NCBI RefSeq assembly: GCF_021602345.1
Contig: NZ_BQID01000017.1
Coordinates: forward strand, 22,119 to 86,118
Length of the DNA stretch: 64,000 bases
DNA from: Pseudomonas pharyngis
GTDB taxonomy: Bacteria; Pseudomonadota; Gammaproteobacteria; Pseudomonadales; Pseudomonadaceae
Direction: 5' to 3'
This document shows positions 25,780-34,862 of the stretch, in pieces. The notes beneath the pieces are model-generated. The model saw only the letters and a list, made by a program, of their open reading frames with translations. It did no database searches and was not told where the DNA came from. The translations under genes and the position numbers were made by a program. Every line of letters begins with the position of its first letter. The stretch's first letter is position 1.

Positions 25780-26621
25780 ACTCAATGACTCGCGGCAAAT
25801 GGCTGGCCGCCCTGTGCCTGGTGCCTTTCGCGCTGTTCTTTATCGTGTTCGAAATCGCCCCGCTGATCTGGGTGATGATCAACAGCCTGCAATCGGAAGA
25901 GTTCGGCTGGGGCTTCGCCAACTTCAGCAAGATCTTCAATTCGAAATTCTATTTGCAGGCGATCCGGTACAGCCTCGAAATCAGTTTCTGGTCGAGTGTG
26001 TTCGGGATCATCATCGCGGTGCTGGGTGCGTATTCTCTGCGCCGGGTCGACTCGAAACTGCGCAACTTCGTCAACGCGTTCGCCAACATGACCAGCAACT
26101 TTGCCGGCGTGCCCCTGGCTTTCGCGTTCATCATCCTGCTCGGCTTCAACGGCAGCATCACCATCATGTTGAAGCAGGCCGGGATCATCGAGGACTTCAA
26201 CCTGTATTCGAAAACCGGGCTGATAATCCTCTACACCTACTTCCAGATTCCCCTCGGCGTCTTGCTGCTGTACCCGGCATTCGACGCACTGCGTGAAGAC
26301 TGGCGCGAATCCGCCGCACTGCTCGGCGCCGACAGCTGGCAGTTCTGGCGCCACATCGGTCTGCCGGTACTGACCCCGGCCCTGCTCGGCACCTTCGTGA
26401 TCCTGCTGGCCAACGCCCTCGGCGCCTACGCCACGGTCTACGCGCTGACCACCGGCAACTTCAACGTATTGCCGATCCGGATTGCGGCGATGGTCTCCGG
26501 CGACATTTCCCTCGATCCGAACCTGGCCAGTGCCCTGGCCGTGGTGCTGGTGGCGCTGATGACCCTGGTGACCGTCGTGCATCAACTGCTGCTGAAGAGG
26601 AGCTACCATGTCTCGCGCTGA
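25776..26621 (+). CDS. ABC transporter permease 1
   Basis: 281-residue inner-membrane permease of the binding-protein-dependent family, about six helices (WLAALCLVPFALFFIVFEIAPLIWVMI first). The EAA loop is seen as YPAFDALREDWRESAALLGADSWQFWRHIGLPVLTPALLG. GTG 25776 overlaps the phosphatase stop and has GGGAG 8 bases upstream; ATG 25785 is the alternative start. Pairs with the next gene to form the channel heterodimer. Confidence 0.92.
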   Translation: MNSMTRGKWLAALCLVPFALFFIVFEIAPLIWVMINSLQSEEFGWGFANFSKIFNSKFYLQAIRYSLEISFWSSVFGIIIAVLGAYSLRRVDSKLRNFVNAFANMTSNFAGVPLAFAFIILLGFNGSITIMLKQAGIIEDFNLYSKTGLIILYTYFQIPLGVLLLYPAFDALREDWRESAALLGADSWQFWRHIGLPVLTPALLGTFVILLANALGAYATVYALTTGNFNVLPIRIAAMVSGDISLDPNLASALAVVLVALMTLVTVVHQLLLKRSYHVSR

Positions 26622-27408
26622 ATCCGGACCGGCCGGCGTCTACCACCGCGTCGTGGTCTATCTGTTGTTCGCCATCCTGCTGCTGCCGCTGGTGGGCACG
26701 CTGATCTATTCGATCGCCAGCAGTTGGTCGGCCACCATCCTGCCCAGCGGTTTCACCTTCAAGTGGTACCTCCAGCTGTGGAGCGATCCGCGTTTTCTGC
26801 ACGCCTTCGGTCAGTCGTTGCTGGTGTGCGTCGGCGCGCTGTTCCTGTCGGTGGTGCTGATCCTGCCGCTGCTGTTCGTGGTGCATTACCACTTCCCGAA
26901 ACTCGATGCACTGATGAACATCCTGATCCTGCTGCCCTTCGCGGTGCCGCCGGTGGTGTCGTCGGTGGGCCTGCTGCAGCTCTACGGTTCCGGGCCGTTC
27001 GCGATGGTCGGCACGCCGTGGATCCTGATCGGTTGCTACTTCACCGTGGCGCTGCCGTTCATGTACCGGGCGATCACCAACAACCTGCAAGCGATCAACC
27101 TGCGCGACCTGATGGACGCTGCCCAACTACTCGGGGCCAGCACCTTTCAGGCAGCCTTCCTGGTGGTGCTGCCGAACCTGCGCAAAGGTCTGATGGTCGC
27201 GTTGCTGCTGTCGTTCTCGTTCCTGTTCGGTGAGTTCGTGTTCGCCAACATCCTGGTCGGCACCCGCTACGAGACCCTGCAGGTTTATCTGAACAACATG
27301 CGCAACAGCAGCGGCCACTTCACCAGCGCGCTGGTGATCTCCTACTTCTTTTTCGTGCTGGTCCTGACCTGGGTCGCCAACATCTTGAACAAGGACAAAA
27401 GCGAATGA
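26608..27408 (+). CDS. ABC transporter permease 2
   Basis: 266-residue second permease, about six helices (VVVYLLFAILLLPLVGTLIYSIAS first), EAA loop RDLMDAAQLLGASTFQAAFLVVLPNLRKGLMVALLLS. It overlaps permease 1 by 14 bases and the ATPase gene by 4 bases, with a good GAGGAG site before the ATG. These overlaps show that the four proteins are produced together. Confidence 0.93.
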   Translation: MSRAESGPAGVYHRVVVYLLFAILLLPLVGTLIYSIASSWSATILPSGFTFKWYLQLWSDPRFLHAFGQSLLVCVGALFLSVVLILPLLFVVHYHFPKLDALMNILILLPFAVPPVVSSVGLLQLYGSGPFAMVGTPWILIGCYFTVALPFMYRAITNNLQAINLRDLMDAAQLLGASTFQAAFLVVLPNLRKGLMVALLLSFSFLFGEFVFANILVGTRYETLQVYLNNMRNSSGHFTSALVISYFFFVLVLTWVANILNKDKSE

Positions 27409-28394
27409 GCTATGTCAGCGTCCAACACCTGCAAAAAAACTACGCCGGCACCACGGTGTTCAGCGACATCAACTGCGAAATCCAGAAGGGTGAATTCGTC
27501 ACCCTGCTCGGCCCGTCCGGTTGCGGCAAATCCACCCTGCTGCGTTGCATCGCCGGGCTGACGCCGGTGGATGGCGGCAAGATTCTGCTCGATGGCGTCG
27601 ACATCGTGCCGCTCACCCCACAGAAACGCGGGATCGGCATGGTGTTCCAGAGCTACGCGCTGTTCCCCAACATGACCGTGGAGCAAAACGTCGCCTTCGG
27701 CCTGCGCATGCAAAAGGTCAATGCCGACGACAGCCACAAACGGGTTGCCGAAGTGTTGAAGCTGGTTGAACTCAACGATTTCGCCAGTCGCTATCCGCAT
27801 CAGCTGTCCGGCGGTCAGTGTCAGCGTGTCGCCCTCGCCCGCTCACTGGTGACCCGTCCGCGCCTGTTGCTGCTGGATGAACCGCTGTCGGCCCTCGATG
27901 CACGGATTCGCAAACACCTGCGCGAACAGATCCGTCAGATCCAGCGCGAACTCGGCCTGACCACAATTTTCGTCACACACGATCAGGAAGAAGCCCTGAC
28001 CATGTCTGACCGGATTTTCCTGATGAATCAGGGAAAGATCGTACAAAGCGGCGATGCCGAAACCCTCTACACCGCGCCGGTCGACGTGTTCGCCGCCGGC
28101 TTCATCGGCAACTACAACCTGCTGGATGCCGAGAGTGCGTCGAAGCTGTTGCAGCGGCCGATCAGCCACCGCATCGCGATTCGCCCGGAGGCCATCGAGC
28201 TGAGCCTCAACGGCGAACCCGATGCGCAAATCCGCAGCCACAGCCTGCTGGGCAACGTGATTCGCTATCGCGTCGAAGCTCGGGGCGTGGAACTGGTGGT
28301 GGATGTGCTCAACCGCTCGGCGGCGGATCTGCATCCCGACGGTCAGCGCCTGTCACTTTCCATCGATCCCACCGCCCTGTGTAAGGTAGCCTGA
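27405..28394 (+). CDS. ABC transporter ATP-binding protein
   Basis: 329-residue ATPase of the PotA/FbpC-like group. Walker A GPSGCGKST (~residues 36-44), Q-loop GMVFQSYALFPNMTV, signature LSGGQCQRVALARSL, Walker B LLLLDEPLSALDA, and H-loop FVTHDQEEALTMSDR. The C-terminal ~90 residues (IAIRPEAIELSLNG...) form a TOBE-like regulatory domain. ATGA overlap with permease 2. Cys replaces the usual Gln in SGGQQQR, which is tolerated in this family. Powers the transporter encoded at 23727-27408. Confidence 0.95.
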   Translation: MSYVSVQHLQKNYAGTTVFSDINCEIQKGEFVTLLGPSGCGKSTLLRCIAGLTPVDGGKILLDGVDIVPLTPQKRGIGMVFQSYALFPNMTVEQNVAFGLRMQKVNADDSHKRVAEVLKLVELNDFASRYPHQLSGGQCQRVALARSLVTRPRLLLLDEPLSALDARIRKHLREQIRQIQRELGLTTIFVTHDQEEALTMSDRIFLMNQGKIVQSGDAETLYTAPVDVFAAGFIGNYNLLDAESASKLLQRPISHRIAIRPEAIELSLNGEPDAQIRSHSLLGNVIRYRVEARGVELVVDVLNRSAADLHPDGQRLSLSIDPTALCKVA

Positions 28395-28428
28395 TGACTT
28401 TGCTGACACCCAAGAGGGAACTGAACTG

Positions 28429-29082
28429 ATGGCCCTGGCAATTTTTGATCTGGACGACACCCTGATCCACGGCGACTGCGCCACCCTCTGGTGCGAGCAG
28501 ATGGGGCGCCTGGGCTGGGTCGATCCCGAGTCGTTCATGCGCCGAAACAACGAGCTGATGGACGCCTACAGCCATGGCAAGTTGCGCATGGAAGACTACA
28601 TGGACTTCAGCCTTGAACCGATGATCGGACGTACCCCTGAGGAAGTCGAGCATCTGGTCGGGCCGTGGGTTGAAGACTTCATCGAGCCGATCATCTTCAG
28701 CGACGCCACCAAGACCATCGCCGCTCACCGCAAGGCCGGCGACCGGATCCTGGTGATCTCGGCCTCGGGCACGCACCTGGTCAAACCCATCGCCGAGCGG
28801 CTGGGCATCGACGAGGTCCTGGCAATCGAGCTGGAAGTGGCGCACGGCGTCTACAGCGGCCACACCGTGGGCACCCTGACCTACCGCGAAGGCAAGATCA
28901 CCCGTCTGCTGGAATGGCTGGATGCCGAAGAGGAAAACCTTGAGGGCGCGAGTTTCTATTCCGACTCACGCAATGATCTGCCGCTGCTGTTGAAGGTGGA
29001 TTATCCGCATGTGGTCAATCCGGATCCGGTACTGCTTGCAGAGGCCGAGAAGTCCGGCTGGCCGATCCACCTCTGGAAATAG
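28429..29082 (+). CDS. HAD-IB phosphatase
   Basis: 217-residue haloacid dehalogenase-type hydrolase of subfamily IB (SerB-like). Motif I FDLDDTLIHGD (nucleophile Asp8, acid Asp10), motif II VISASGTHLV, Lys in REGKITRLLEW and motif IV YSDSRNDLPLL. Helical cap inserted after motif I. It begins 34 bp after the ATPase stop and may be co-transcribed with the uptake operon, which would give a second phosphatase for processing the imported compound. It could equally be an independent housekeeping phosphatase; a tight hairpin follows it. Confidence 0.88.
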   Translation: MALAIFDLDDTLIHGDCATLWCEQMGRLGWVDPESFMRRNNELMDAYSHGKLRMEDYMDFSLEPMIGRTPEEVEHLVGPWVEDFIEPIIFSDATKTIAAHRKAGDRILVISASGTHLVKPIAERLGIDEVLAIELEVAHGVYSGHTVGTLTYREGKITRLLEWLDAEEENLEGASFYSDSRNDLPLLLKVDYPHVVNPDPVLLAEAEKSGWPIHLWK

Positions 29083-29090
29083 GCGATTGG

Positions 29091-29118
29091 CTTGTGGGAG
29101 CAGACCTGCTCCCACAAG
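29091..29118. repeat. compact REP-like hairpin between convergent genes
   Basis: CTTGTGGGAGCA and TGCTCCCACAAG with a 4-base loop: a perfect 12-bp stem lying between the stops of the HAD gene and the quinone oxidoreductase. Probable bidirectional terminator derived from a REP unit. Confidence 0.75.
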
Positions 29119-29127
29119 CATCGATTA

Positions 29128-30090
29128 TCAGCTCAGGCTTTCGTCGATCACCAGCACCAGCTTCCCTGCTACGGTGTTGCTCGCAAGCTCCGCAAACGCA
29201 GCCTCGGCATCCTTGATCGGGAACGCCTTGGCCAGTTGCGGCTTCAGGCGTCCTTCGGAAAACAGTGGCCACACGTGCTGGCTCAGATCGCTGAACAGAT
29301 CCGCCTTGAACTGATCGTCACGGCTGCGCAGGGTCGAACCCAGCAGTTGCACGCGCTTGGCCAGCACCTGGGCCAGATCCAGTTTTGCCTCGCGGCCGCC
29401 CATCAGACCGATCAGCACCCAGCGTCCGTCCTGCGCCATCAGCTTGAGGTTCAACGCCGAATAGTTGCCGCCCACCGGATCCAGGATCACATCGAACGGC
29501 CCGAAATCCCGCAGGCTTTCCAGGTCGTCGGTGCGCACCACCCCGCCCTGGGCACCCAACGACTCGCAATAGACCAGCCGCTCAGCCGAACCGACGCTGA
29601 CCCAGGACGGATTGCCGAAAGCCTTGCACAGTTGAATCGCGGCTGAGCCGATACCACTGGCTCCGGCGTGCAGAAGAACTTTCTCACCCGGTTTGAGCGC
29701 CGCAAGTTGAAACACATTCAGCCAGACGGTCGCGTACACCTCGGGCAAGCCAGCGGCCTCGATCAGCGATACACCTTCCGGAACCGGCAGCACATGCCGT
29801 CCGTCGACGACCACTTCTTCGGCCATCCCGCCCCCGGCCAGCAAGGCGCAGACCCGGTCACCGACCTGCCAGGACGATCCTGCACCGACCTCGCTGATCA
29901 CCCCGGAACACTCAAGACCCAGCACCTGGCTGGCACCCGGAGGGGGTGGATAAAGTCCTGCTTTCTGTAATAAATCCGCGCGATTGAGGCCCGCTGCCGC
30001 CACCCGGATGCGAACTTGTCCTACATCGCATGTAGGACTTGGTTCATCAACCCATGCCACTTGACCTTCAACGCCTTGCAATGCCTTCAC
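29128..30090 (-). CDS. NAD(P)H:quinone oxidoreductase, PIG3-type
   Basis: 320-residue zinc-free medium-chain dehydrogenase/reductase of the quinone oxidoreductase/TP53I3 group. N-terminal catalytic domain with AAGLNRADLLQKAGLYPPPPG and GLECSGVISEVG; nucleotide-binding fold with HAGASGIGSAAIQLCKAFG (GxGxxA region at ~145-160). No zinc-ligand cysteines. Start is GTG at 30090. It is divergent from prc by 148 bp and convergent with the HAD gene. Likely role: one- or two-electron reduction of quinones. Confidence 0.92.
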   Translation of the reverse strand: MKALQGVEGQVAWVDEPSPTCDVGQVRIRVAAAGLNRADLLQKAGLYPPPPGASQVLGLECSGVISEVGAGSSWQVGDRVCALLAGGGMAEEVVVDGRHVLPVPEGVSLIEAAGLPEVYATVWLNVFQLAALKPGEKVLLHAGASGIGSAAIQLCKAFGNPSWVSVGSAERLVYCESLGAQGGVVRTDDLESLRDFGPFDVILDPVGGNYSALNLKLMAQDGRWVLIGLMGGREAKLDLAQVLAKRVQLLGSTLRSRDDQFKADLFSDLSQHVWPLFSEGRLKPQLAKAFPIKDAEAAFAELASNTVAGKLVLVIDESLS

Positions 30091-30116
30091 AGTGCCTCCA
30101 TAGTGAGTCTGGACTG

Positions 30117-30144
30117 AGCCCGAAGCTGTAGCGCCGGGCTTTTT
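30117..30144 (+). terminator. hairpin plus T tract in qor/prc divergent region
   Basis: AGCCCG/CGGGCT with inner loop, followed by TTTTT, oriented for plus-strand transcripts although no plus-strand gene ends here. May terminate read-through from the HAD operon or act as an attenuator of prc. Confidence 0.4.
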
Positions 30145-30238
30145 GCATTATGCGACCGGCCCTGGGGTCTGAACGAACGCTGAACAGCAGTTATCGTACA
30201 GAGCGTAGCGGTACCGGCGACTTCAAAGACGGCCTAAT

Positions 30239-32356
30239 ATGCGTTATCAATTGTCCCCGCGTCGAATCAGCATGAAGCATCTGCTCCCCAGCACCGCCCT
30301 CGCTCTTTTCATCGGTATCGGTCTGTTGCCGGTGTCGGGCACCACATTCGCAGCCAACAGCTGGGACAAGTTACAGCCTGATCGCGACGAAGTGATCGCC
30401 AGTCTGAACGTCGTCGAGTTGCTCAAGCGTCATCACTACAGCAAGCCGCCGCTCGACGATGCGCGCTCGGTGATCATCTACGACAGCTACATCAAGCTGC
30501 TCGACCCGTCGCGCAGCTATTTCATGGCCAGCGACATCGCCGAATTCGACAAGTGGAAGACCCAATTCGACGACTTCCTCAAGAGCGGCGACCTCAACGC
30601 CGGGTTCACCATCTACAAGCGCTACCTGGACCGCGTGAAGGCGCGTCTGGACTTCGCCCTTGCCGAGCTGAACAAAGGCGTCGACAAGATGGACTTCACC
30701 ACCAGGGAAACCTTGCTGATCGATCGCAAGGATGCTCCGTGGCTCAAGTCCACCGCCGAACTCGATGACCTGTGGCGCAAACGCGTCAAGGACGAAGTGC
30801 TGCGGCAGAAGATCGCCGGCAAAGAGCCGAAGCAGATCCAGGAAACCCTGACCAAGCGCTACAAGAATCAACTGGCGCGTCTGGACCAGACCCGCGCCGA
30901 AGACATCTTCCAGGCGTACATCAACACCTTCGCCATGTCTTACGATCCGCACACCAACTATCTGTCGCCGGATAACGCGGAGAACTTCGACATCAACATG
31001 AGCCTGTCCCTCGAGGGCATCGGCGCCGTGTTGCAGAGCGACAACGACCAGGTGAAAGTCGTGCGTCTGGTGCCGGCAGGCCCGGCCGACAAGACCAAGC
31101 AGGTTGCTCCGGCCGACAAGATCATCGGCGTTGCCCAGGGCAACAAAGAGATGGTTGACGTGGTCGGCTGGCGTCTGGACGAAGTGGTCAAGCTGATCCG
31201 TGGCCCGAAAGGCACCGTGGTGCGTCTGGAAGTCATCCCGGCCAGCAATGCGCCGAACGATCAGACCAGCAAGATCGTGCCGATCACCCGCGAAGCGGTG
31301 AAGCTCGAAGACCAGGCCGTGAAGAAGTCCGTGCTGAACCTGAAACAGGACGGCAAGGACTACAAGCTCGGCGTGATCGAGATTCCGGCGTTCTACCTCG
31401 ACTTCAAGGCCTTCCGTGCCGGCGATCCGGACTACAAGAGCACCACTCGCGACGTCAAGAAGCTGCTGACCGAACTGCAGAAAGAGAAAGTCGACGGCGT
31501 GGTCATCGACCTGCGCAACAACGGCGGCGGTTCCCTGCAGGAAGCCACCGAGCTGACCAGCCTGTTCATCGACAAGGGCCCTACCGTGCTCGTGCGTAAC
31601 GCCGATGGCCGGGTCGATGTACTTGAAGATGAAAACCCGGGCGCCTTCTACAAAGGCCCGATGGCGCTGCTGGTCAACCGCCTGTCCGCCTCGGCTTCGG
31701 AGATTTTCGCCGGCGCCATGCAGGACTACCACCGTGCGCTGATCATCGGTGGCCAGACCTTCGGCAAAGGCACCGTGCAGACCATCCAGCCGCTGAACCA
31801 CGGCGAACTGAAACTGACCCTGGCCAAGTTCTACCGGGTTTCCGGCCAGAGCACCCAGCATCAGGGCGTACTGCCGGACATCGATTACCCGTCGATCATC
31901 GACACCAAGGAAATCGGCGAAAGCGCCCTGCCGGAAGCCATGCCGTGGGACACCATCCGCGCAGCGATCAAACCGGCGAGCGATCCGTTCAAGCCGTACC
32001 TGGCCCAGCTGAAATCCGAGCATGACAGCCGTTCTGCCAAGGATGCGGAGTTCGTGTTCATCCGCGACAAGCTGGCCCTGGCGCAGAAGCTGCTGGAAGA
32101 AAAAACCGTCAGCCTCAATGAAGCCGAACGCCGTGCCCAGCACGCCGACATCGACGCCAAGCAACTGGCGATGGAAAACATCCGTCGTAAGGCCAAAGGC
32201 GAAGAACCGCTCAAAGAGCTGAAGAAAGAAGACGACGACGCCCTGGCAGCCGCCGAGCCGGACAAGGTCAAACCGGAAGACGACGCCTACCTGAGCGAGA
32301 CCGGGCGAGTGCTGCTGGATTACCTGAAGCTGAGCAACCAGGTCGCAAAGAAGTAA
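30239..32356 (+). CDS. prc: periplasmic carboxy-terminal protease Prc (tail-specific protease)
   Basis: 705-residue S41A protease. Signal peptide at the N-terminus (MKHLLPSTALALFIGIGLLP...TTFA then ANSWDK), helical N-domain ~50-240, PDZ domain ~250-340 (LEGIGAVLQSDNDQVKVVRLVPAGPA), and the Ser-Lys catalytic pair in LSASASEIFAGAMQDY (Ser485) and GGQTFGKGTVQ (Lys510). The C-terminal part is rich in Glu/Lys. The Pseudomonas homologue (AlgO) degrades truncated MucA and penicillin-binding-protein targets. ATG 30239 is taken; ATG 30272 would give a shorter, equally good signal peptide. A strong terminator follows. Confidence 0.95.
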   Translation: MRYQLSPRRISMKHLLPSTALALFIGIGLLPVSGTTFAANSWDKLQPDRDEVIASLNVVELLKRHHYSKPPLDDARSVIIYDSYIKLLDPSRSYFMASDIAEFDKWKTQFDDFLKSGDLNAGFTIYKRYLDRVKARLDFALAELNKGVDKMDFTTRETLLIDRKDAPWLKSTAELDDLWRKRVKDEVLRQKIAGKEPKQIQETLTKRYKNQLARLDQTRAEDIFQAYINTFAMSYDPHTNYLSPDNAENFDINMSLSLEGIGAVLQSDNDQVKVVRLVPAGPADKTKQVAPADKIIGVAQGNKEMVDVVGWRLDEVVKLIRGPKGTVVRLEVIPASNAPNDQTSKIVPITREAVKLEDQAVKKSVLNLKQDGKDYKLGVIEIPAFYLDFKAFRAGDPDYKSTTRDVKKLLTELQKEKVDGVVIDLRNNGGGSLQEATELTSLFIDKGPTVLVRNADGRVDVLEDENPGAFYKGPMALLVNRLSASASEIFAGAMQDYHRALIIGGQTFGKGTVQTIQPLNHGELKLTLAKFYRVSGQSTQHQGVLPDIDYPSIIDTKEIGESALPEAMPWDTIRAAIKPASDPFKPYLAQLKSEHDSRSAKDAEFVFIRDKLALAQKLLEEKTVSLNEAERRAQHADIDAKQLAMENIRRKAKGEEPLKELKKEDDDALAAAEPDKVKPEDDAYLSETGRVLLDYLKLSNQVAKK

Positions 32357-32423
32357 GGTGATGGCAATTTAATGCTGACGATCCCCGGATCGTCATCAAA
32401 CAGTCATCATTCTGTCGTGCAAT

Positions 32424-32475
32424 AAAGGACTGGGAGCTGTTCTCTTCATCGAGAACGCTCCCAGTCCTTTTTTTA
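32424..32475 (+). terminator. rho-independent terminator after prc
   Basis: AAAGGACTGGGAG paired with CTCCCAGTCCTTT plus an inner GTTCTC/GAGAAC stem, then T7. One of the strongest terminators in the window, 16 bases before the EAL gene. Confidence 0.92.
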
Positions 32476-32490
32476 TCGCCAGAGATTGCC

Positions 32491-34281
32491 ATGACCACGA
32501 CCGAACAGCTGAGTGCCTTGAGCTCGATCCTGACTCAAAGCGGATTACACAGCCTGTTCCAGCCGATCATTTGCCTCTCCGAACGGCGCATTCTCGGCTA
32601 CGAAGCCCTGACCCGCGGCCCGTCCAACAGCCCGCTGCACTCCCCCATCGCCCTGTTCGCCGTGGCCCGTCAGGCCGGGCGCTTGAGCGAACTGGAAATC
32701 GCTTGTCGCCAAAGTGCATGCCGGCGCTTCAACGAACAACAACTGCCGGGCAAGCTGTTTCTCAACGTCTCTCCCGAATCCCTGCTCGAAGCCGCGCACC
32801 AGCCGGGGCGCACGCTGCAGCTGCTGCAGGATTTCGGTATTCCGCCGAGCCAGGTGGTGATCGAACTCACCGAACAGACGCCGATCGATGATTTCCAGTT
32901 GCTGCAGACTGCACTGCATCACTATCGGGCGATGGGATTTTCAATTGCCCTCGATGATCTTGGCGCCGGTTATTCGAGCCTGCGCCTGTGGTCGGAGTTG
33001 CGACCGGATTACGTGAAGATCGACCGGCACTTCATCGACGGCATTCATCAGGATGCGTTGAAACGCGAGTTCGTCGGATCAATCCTGCAAATCGCCAAGG
33101 CTTCCCGGGCGCAGGTGATTGCCGAGGGCATCGAGTTGTCGGAAGAACTGGCAGTGCTCACCGAGATGGGTGTCGATCTGGTGCAGGGCTACCTGCTCGG
33201 CCGTCCTCAGGAACACCCGCCGCGCGATGCCCGCGCCTTGATGCCCAAGCACGACAGCAGCGCCGTGGCGCTGAACGATGAAGGCAGCGATCTCAGCGCC
33301 CTGCTCAACGATCAACCCGCCGTGAATCGCGACACACCGACCGCCACCGTACTGGAGGCTTTCCGCCGCCAGGCCAACCTCAACTCGCTGGCGGTGCTCG
33401 ATGAACAGGGCCAACCGTGCGGCATTGTTCATCGTCACTCGTTGTCCGATGCGCTGCTCAAACCCTTTGCCACCGACCTGTTCGCCCGCAAACCGATCAG
33501 CCGCCTGATGAACGACGACTTCCTCGCCGTGGAAATGAGCCAGTCGCTGCAACAGGTCAGCCGCCTGATCACCAGCCGCGCCCGCCAACGCATCGAAGAG
33601 GATTTCATCATCACCCTAAACGGCAGCTACCTGGGCTTGGGCCGGGTGATTGACGTGCTCAAACTGATCACCGAACTGAAAATCCAGCAGGCCCGCTATG
33701 CCAATCCGCTGACCTTGCTGCCGGGGAATGTGCCGATTCAGCAATGTTTGACGAGGTTGCTGCAGCAGGGGCGCGAGTCGGTGATCTGCTATGTCGACAT
33801 CGACAGCTTCAAACCCTTTAACGATATCTACGGGTATGGACGTGGGGATGAAGTGCTGCTGTGTCTGGCGCAATGCCTCAACGAACGCGTCGACCCGTCC
33901 CGCGATTTCGTCGGGCATATCGGAGGGGATGATTTCCTGTTGGTGCTCGGCCCGGAAGATTGGCGCAAACGGCTCAACCAGTTGCTGGATGATTTCCAGA
34001 GCCAATGCCGACGTTTCTACCGCACTGAGCACCTTGAAGCTGGGTGTTTTGTTGCGCCGAATCGCCAGGGTATACGACAGGAGTTTCCGTTGCTGTCACT
34101 GTCCATTGGCGTGGTGCATTTGCATCCTGAAGCGTGTGCGCAGCTGGATGCGAGTCAGTTGGCAGAGATGGCTTCGCAGGCGAAGCATCATGCGAAGAAT
34201 GTTCCGGGGTATAGCGTGCATGTTATCGACAGCATAAGCGCGCTACCTTTTAACGAGGCGCTCGTTTCAGGTCATCGCTGA
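32491..34281 (+). CDS. EAL-CBS-GGDEF cyclic-di-GMP protein
   Basis: 596-residue cytoplasmic protein: EAL domain ~15-245 with EALTRG (38-43), LFLNVSPESL, VIELTEQ, ALDDLGAGYSS, VKIDRHFI, AEGIE and GYLLGRP, i.e. the metal and loop-6 residues of an active phosphodiesterase; two CBS repeats ~270-390 (NSLAVLDEQGQPCGIVHRHSL); and a GGDEF domain ~410-585 whose signature is GGDDF. Asp in place of Glu makes cyclase activity doubtful; it may bind GTP and regulate the EAL domain. CBS domains suggest adenine-nucleotide sensing. Starts right after the prc terminator. Confidence 0.93.
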   Translation: MTTTEQLSALSSILTQSGLHSLFQPIICLSERRILGYEALTRGPSNSPLHSPIALFAVARQAGRLSELEIACRQSACRRFNEQQLPGKLFLNVSPESLLEAAHQPGRTLQLLQDFGIPPSQVVIELTEQTPIDDFQLLQTALHHYRAMGFSIALDDLGAGYSSLRLWSELRPDYVKIDRHFIDGIHQDALKREFVGSILQIAKASRAQVIAEGIELSEELAVLTEMGVDLVQGYLLGRPQEHPPRDARALMPKHDSSAVALNDEGSDLSALLNDQPAVNRDTPTATVLEAFRRQANLNSLAVLDEQGQPCGIVHRHSLSDALLKPFATDLFARKPISRLMNDDFLAVEMSQSLQQVSRLITSRARQRIEEDFIITLNGSYLGLGRVIDVLKLITELKIQQARYANPLTLLPGNVPIQQCLTRLLQQGRESVICYVDIDSFKPFNDIYGYGRGDEVLLCLAQCLNERVDPSRDFVGHIGGDDFLLVLGPEDWRKRLNQLLDDFQSQCRRFYRTEHLEAGCFVAPNRQGIRQEFPLLSLSIGVVHLHPEACAQLDASQLAEMASQAKHHAKNVPGYSVHVIDSISALPFNEALVSGHR

Positions 34282-34297
34282 TGTAAAGGCTCGATAA

Positions 34298-34717
34298 CTA
34301 CCATGTGGACCGATCCTCACCAGCGGCATTCGCAAGATCCTCACGCCAAATTTCCTTCGCAAGCCTGTAGAGATCTTGGAAGAAACCGCGTGGATCCTCT
34401 AGAGAGTACCATTCCCCTCGTGGCCAACTTGTTGCTTCGTATTCATCGATCTCGAATAGTTCTTGAAAGTGATAATTTTTTTCCAAGAGCAGCAATTTCA
34501 AACTTTCAACTAGCACTAGCTTATGCCTATAGGAAAGGCATGGCAGATTAAGACAATACTTCCTGATAAGAAGCTCTCTATCAACAGAATCATTAGGATT
34601 GTAAACCTCGAGTTCCGCACCTCGAGTTTCCTCCCGATCATAAACGTCGAAAACGCCTATAAACCACATCAAATCCGGTTCAAACTCTTCATTTAAATAT
34701 GGATCTTTCAACATCAC
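34298..34717 (-). CDS. putative Rhs immunity protein (distal copy)
   Basis: 139-residue soluble acidic protein of unknown family (MMLKDPYLNEEFEPDLMWFI...). AT-richer than flanking core genes. It is the second small gene after the rhs toxin tip. It shares a spaced pattern with the 121-residue neighbour (FxxVFDxxY... L-rich helix ... F-E-L/VFE ... DPRGF/DGRGF), suggesting distant paralogy. Arrays of related immunity genes behind Rhs genes are common, where distal ones protect against toxins carried earlier. No domain named; function inferred from position. Confidence 0.6.
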   Translation of the reverse strand: MMLKDPYLNEEFEPDLMWFIGVFDVYDREETRGAELEVYNPNDSVDRELLIRKYCLNLPCLSYRHKLVLVESLKLLLLEKNYHFQELFEIDEYEATSWPRGEWYSLEDPRGFFQDLYRLAKEIWREDLANAAGEDRSTW

Positions 34718-34862
34718 TTCACCACGGCTGGAAGCGTGGCGAACTGGCTTTGGTTAAATACATTAGCTCCCACAATTTTCACCATCATTATAAAAACCAA
34801 ATAAAACAGCCAATCCACCAAAAACCCAAAATATATAAAAACTTCAAGCCTAGAATGTAATT

